In this document: positions 7,980 to 10,655 of the stretch, piece after piece | Layout: each line of letters opens with the position of its first letter | How positions within the stretch are numbered: the stretch's first letter is position 1 | From: Fragilaria radians | Taxonomy: Eukaryota; Bacillariophyta; Fragilariophyceae; Fragilariales; Fragilariaceae | DNA length: 10,655 bases | Direction: 5' to 3' | NCBI GenBank assembly: GCA_900642245.1 | Contig: CAAAJI010000023.1 | Location: forward strand, 339,347-350,001 | Made by a program: the position numbers and the translations under genes | The notes under the pieces: generated by a model | The model's database searches: none | What the model saw: only the letters and a program-made list of their open reading frames with translations | Told to the model about the DNA's origin: nothing

Positions 7980-9751
7980 ACAAGGCTTGAGGAACCTAAC
8001 ACAAGTCTATTGTCTTCTACTTCTTTGATGTCCAAAAGTTAAGAAAAAACAAGTAAGGAGGAAATTAGTTATTCGTAAAATTAACAGATGCACTTGTTGT
8101 AATATATGATCATGAACTTTTAGACATTTAATAATTCCATTAACGAAAGAACTGTAACAGAAACGGATACAAACACATTTTTCCATTTATCATCGCAAAT
8201 CAGGTAATATGTAATGAAGTGTGTAACATTCTTAGTTACAGGGTAGGGTTACTTGACGAAACAAACACAGTTTGCTAAGGAAATAAATCACTTATATTTT
8301 CATTTATATGTGAAAGTGATAGAATACTGAATCGAGAAGCTTACAAAATCTGGTTTTTAGTCATGATTAGAAATGGAAAGTACCCAAACCAAAAACAATT
8401 TCAAGAATTGTATTTTCAATTTTCATTCCTATTTAAATTCCATGACAGATTAGTTCCAGGTCTATTAATCAATCTAAATGGTATTTTTTGAAATCTTTTA
8501 GCGAATTCAAAATAGATCTTCTAACATAAACAATCATTTGGCATCATGTGGCTTTTGCTCAAAACTTTGAGTCGATAGAATTGAAGTTGGAAAGACCAAT
8601 AAAAATACGGCAGATAACTTCGTACCATTTTCTTGCAAACAATAAACATATTGACATAAGATAACATTTTCTCACAGAGATAGATAGGCAAAGACAAGAA
8701 GCAAAATTGAACAATTACGACACAGCTAAGGAGATCTCCAGCATGAAATTTTGAAAACTGATTATGTTAAAACAAAGAAAAAGTAAACATAAATTTCCAA
8801 AGTAAGTGAAAGATAAAAACGTGAGAATAGAATTCTAACAAAAACAAGGAAAACTCCGAATTGTAAAAGTATCAAAGGATCGGGTTAAACTGTGCGAACC
8901 AAAATGGATGCTTAAATCGGAAGAAACATGAGTTATTTCTCCACGTAGCATTAAATTCGCGCCTGGTTGAAAATATGATCTTTGAATATAAAAAGGACAG
9001 GCTGGAATCGGGGAAATTTGGTGGGATTTGTCTTTTAGCAATGGTCAAACGAGACATATTAGGTTTATTTGTTTGCATATATATGAAGTTATACAATAGT
9101 TAAGCAAACTAATTAGTGAATTGTTGAATTTACCTAGTAATCACAGACTCAATCTTACTTCCTCTTTGTTATAACCAAGTCACCAATCAGAAACTACGTC
9201 TGTCACTTAGACCCCTAACAGATCAAGGTGGTAGCTTGCTTACCTATGCCCATGTAAACAGTTGCCGTCAAATTTGTTGAGAATGTATTATAGATTTGCT
9301 AAGGATTCATGAGGAATCACACTAGTACACACGCTTTGTTCCTTCAGTGTTCTTTAGCTAAGTGTATACTAGTGGCGTTCTTCTCTACCGTTTTCAAACA
9401 GCATCTTTTGTTGACGCTTTGAAATTAAGACTATATATTAATGGAAGAGTTCCTCCAGTTGAGCATTGGCGCAGGACTACTATAGGCCTTGATTTAAAAA
9501 AAAGTGCTATTTACTGACAACTACAAATATCTGGAATGGTACTACTCCCTAGAATCAGGAAAATTAAGTAGTGCAATAACAATTACATATCGTTGATGGC
9601 ATCAAGAATGTAGATTCCATTCTATGATGGAGTCGTGATGCGCCTTGCTGTTGACACCCCTTTGAAGTGACACCTCCCATTTTTTCCAAAATCAAAAAGA
9701 AGAAAATTGCTCATAGTTTCGATTTCCAAGTTTCACTAACTTCGCGACACA
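7980..9751. other. AT-rich spacer between the giant-protein gene and the carrier relic
   Basis: No gene is supported on either strand. An AATAAA (7975-7980) overlaps the stop codon of the upstream gene and may be too early to act as its polyadenylation signal. Minor items are a TGTAAC-ATTCTTA-GTTACA inverted repeat at 8222-8240 and the larger hairpin at 9320-9374. Minus-strand frames at 8835-9096 show no family resemblance. The final ~150 bases before 9752 are less AT-rich and may be the old promoter and leader of the carrier gene. Confidence 0.55.
9320..9374. repeat. 13-base inverted repeat with a 29-base loop
   Basis: CACTAGTACACAC (9320-9332) and GTGTATACTAGTG (9362-9374) are complementary at 12 of 13 positions. 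A smaller perfect inverted repeat, GATTC-ATGAG-GAATC (9304-9318), abuts its left side. No gene overlaps it. It may be an RNA hairpin, a binding site, or the ends of a very small decayed element; no target-site duplication is evident. Confidence 0.5.
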
Positions 9752-10190
9752 ATGGTGAATACATCGAACGACAGCAATGCTAACAGCACTCCATTCGCTA
9801 CCAGTTCCGCATCTTCAGGGGGGAAGATTGGAGCTCGAATGATTGGATCTACCATTGCAGTTCCATCCTGTAGACACGATTGCCAAACGACTCATGACGA
9901 ATGAAGCTCGGCTGGTTGTAGCTGGATCTGTTTCTTTGACGGCATCCAATTTCAATAACGCTGTATTCCGTGATGCCGCTCAGGCAAGCGTCCCTTCTAA
10001 GATCGGGGCCATATTGGAAGAAAGACATCTCCATATGTTGAGATCTATTCAATATGCTTTACTATATAATCTTAAAGTATTTTCTTCACGGATTTTAGTA
10101 CGCTACCAAAAATTGAAATTTGCTTCGAATTTCGTAGATTTTTATAAGTTGATATCCCATAGGCATACATGTATCTCCGCTAGTATTTGA
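9752..10190 (+). pseudogene. GGC1: Broken N-terminal part of a GGC1/YHM1-like mitochondrial GTP/GDP carrier (SLC25 family)
   Basis: ATG 9752, after an in-frame TAA at 9737-9739, opens a Ser/Asn/Thr-rich leader and then KIGARMIGSTIA (to 9859). That frame stops at 9902-9904. From 9861 the +1 frame continues with FHPVDTIAKRLMTN and later AVFRDAAQASVPSKIGAI. This matches the first repeat of yeast Ggc1, which has GSA...FHPVDTISKRLMSN and then VIFRD. PVDTIAKR is the carrier signature of the first transmembrane repeat. Compared with yeast Ggc1, about seven residues between GS and FHP are missing together with a frame change, consistent with a ~20-nt deletion; no GT-AG intron can bridge the gap. After about 10019 similarity fades to traces (YALLYNLKVF, KFASNFVDFY), and the second and third carrier repeats are absent. 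A functional carrier needs about 300 residues, so this copy should be dead. Strong conservation in the middle suggests fairly recent decay. A sequencing error could explain the frame change but not the lost remainder. Confidence 0.75.
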
Positions 10191-10655
10191 AAGTGCAATT
10201 GTGATTGCCTTAGTGATACCATATCGTACTCATTTAAAAGGGAGAAATCATTCCTTTCATGTTGAGATTGTCCGTGCAGTAGATTGAATCATTCTTTTGG
10301 AGTCTATCTGTAAAATTACCTAGTGTTGTTAATAAATATTAATGTAGATAGATGGTGAAGATATCAGCAAAAATATTAGCAAATCTAAAACAACAACAAC
10401 TGAAATTAATTGTCAGCACTTTTTCCGTTCGCAAATTTTGGATGAAGTCTCTTAAATTTAGGTGACAATAAATCACATGTGCTTCACGAACTTTAAAAAA
10501 ATTAAGATTTTTAGTTGAAATTATTTCATAATGAGATTTTAGTCAGTCAAGACTCCAATCTTGTTTACGATTAGAAAACAAGGGTGCTTCCTTAGAATAT
10601 GGCATTCTATATGTCTATCTCAATCTCGCATAGAGCAGATAATAGTTTTCTGATA
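10191..10655. other. AT-rich sequence with no gene
   Basis: No coding sequence is recognised. The missing carrier repeats are not visible in any frame. A palindromic AT run (TTAATA-AA-TATTAA) lies at 10329-10342 and contains AATAAA, which could be an old polyadenylation signal. Confidence 0.5.

Noticed and set aside
8222..8240. TGTAAC...GTTACA inverted repeat sharing its first bases with the proposed LTR start at 2195
   Set aside because: Only six paired bases and no polypurine tract or further similarity to 2195-2420; chance is sufficient.
8835..9096. Two overlapping minus-strand frames of 68 and 74 codons
   Set aside because: No family resemblance, and the two frames compete for the same bases; chance frames of this length are expected.

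Overview
The window looks like nuclear DNA from a low-GC, compact-genome eukaryotic microbe. The first gene carries a 59-nt GT-AG intron. There are no operons or bacterial ribosome-binding sites, and genes sit between AT-rich spacers of 0.5-2.3 kb. Gene content is eukaryotic: a mitochondrial inner-membrane translocase subunit and part of a mitochondrial carrier. A stramenopile, most likely a diatom, is my best guess from the style of the very large Ser/Asp/Glu-rich protein and the short intron. I cannot confirm the lineage without a search.

Layout. (1) 39-748, plus strand: complete two-exon TIM17 gene, the channel-forming subunit of the TIM23 presequence translocase. Its C-terminal tail is longer than usual. 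(2) 749-3038: 2.3 kb with no convincing gene. It includes a polypurine tract abutting a TGTAACA start and a promoter-like cluster of motifs (2185-2289) that may be the 3' end of a decayed Ty1/copia-type retrotransposon. The last ~110 bases hold a TATA-like box for the next gene. (3) 3039-7979, plus strand: one uninterrupted 1646-codon gene for an unrecognised giant protein. It has a basic, SP-rich N-terminus, a long acidic and largely disordered middle containing two kinds of internal repeat, a Trp-rich putative folded domain near the C-terminus, then an acidic Tyr/Thr tract and a basic end. (4) 7980-9751: 1.8 kb AT-rich spacer with one notable inverted repeat (9320-9374). (5) 9752-10190, plus strand: frameshifted and truncated relic of a GGC1/YHM1-type mitochondrial GTP/GDP carrier. 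(6) 10191-10655: AT-rich sequence with no gene.

TIM17 and the carrier relic both relate to mitochondria, but nothing suggests co-regulation; in a genome of this kind their proximity is probably chance. The most unusual item is the giant protein with its repeated FIDA motif, its duplicated ~32-residue unit and its NVKQR motif used twice. No defence system, CRISPR array, rRNA or tRNA is visible.
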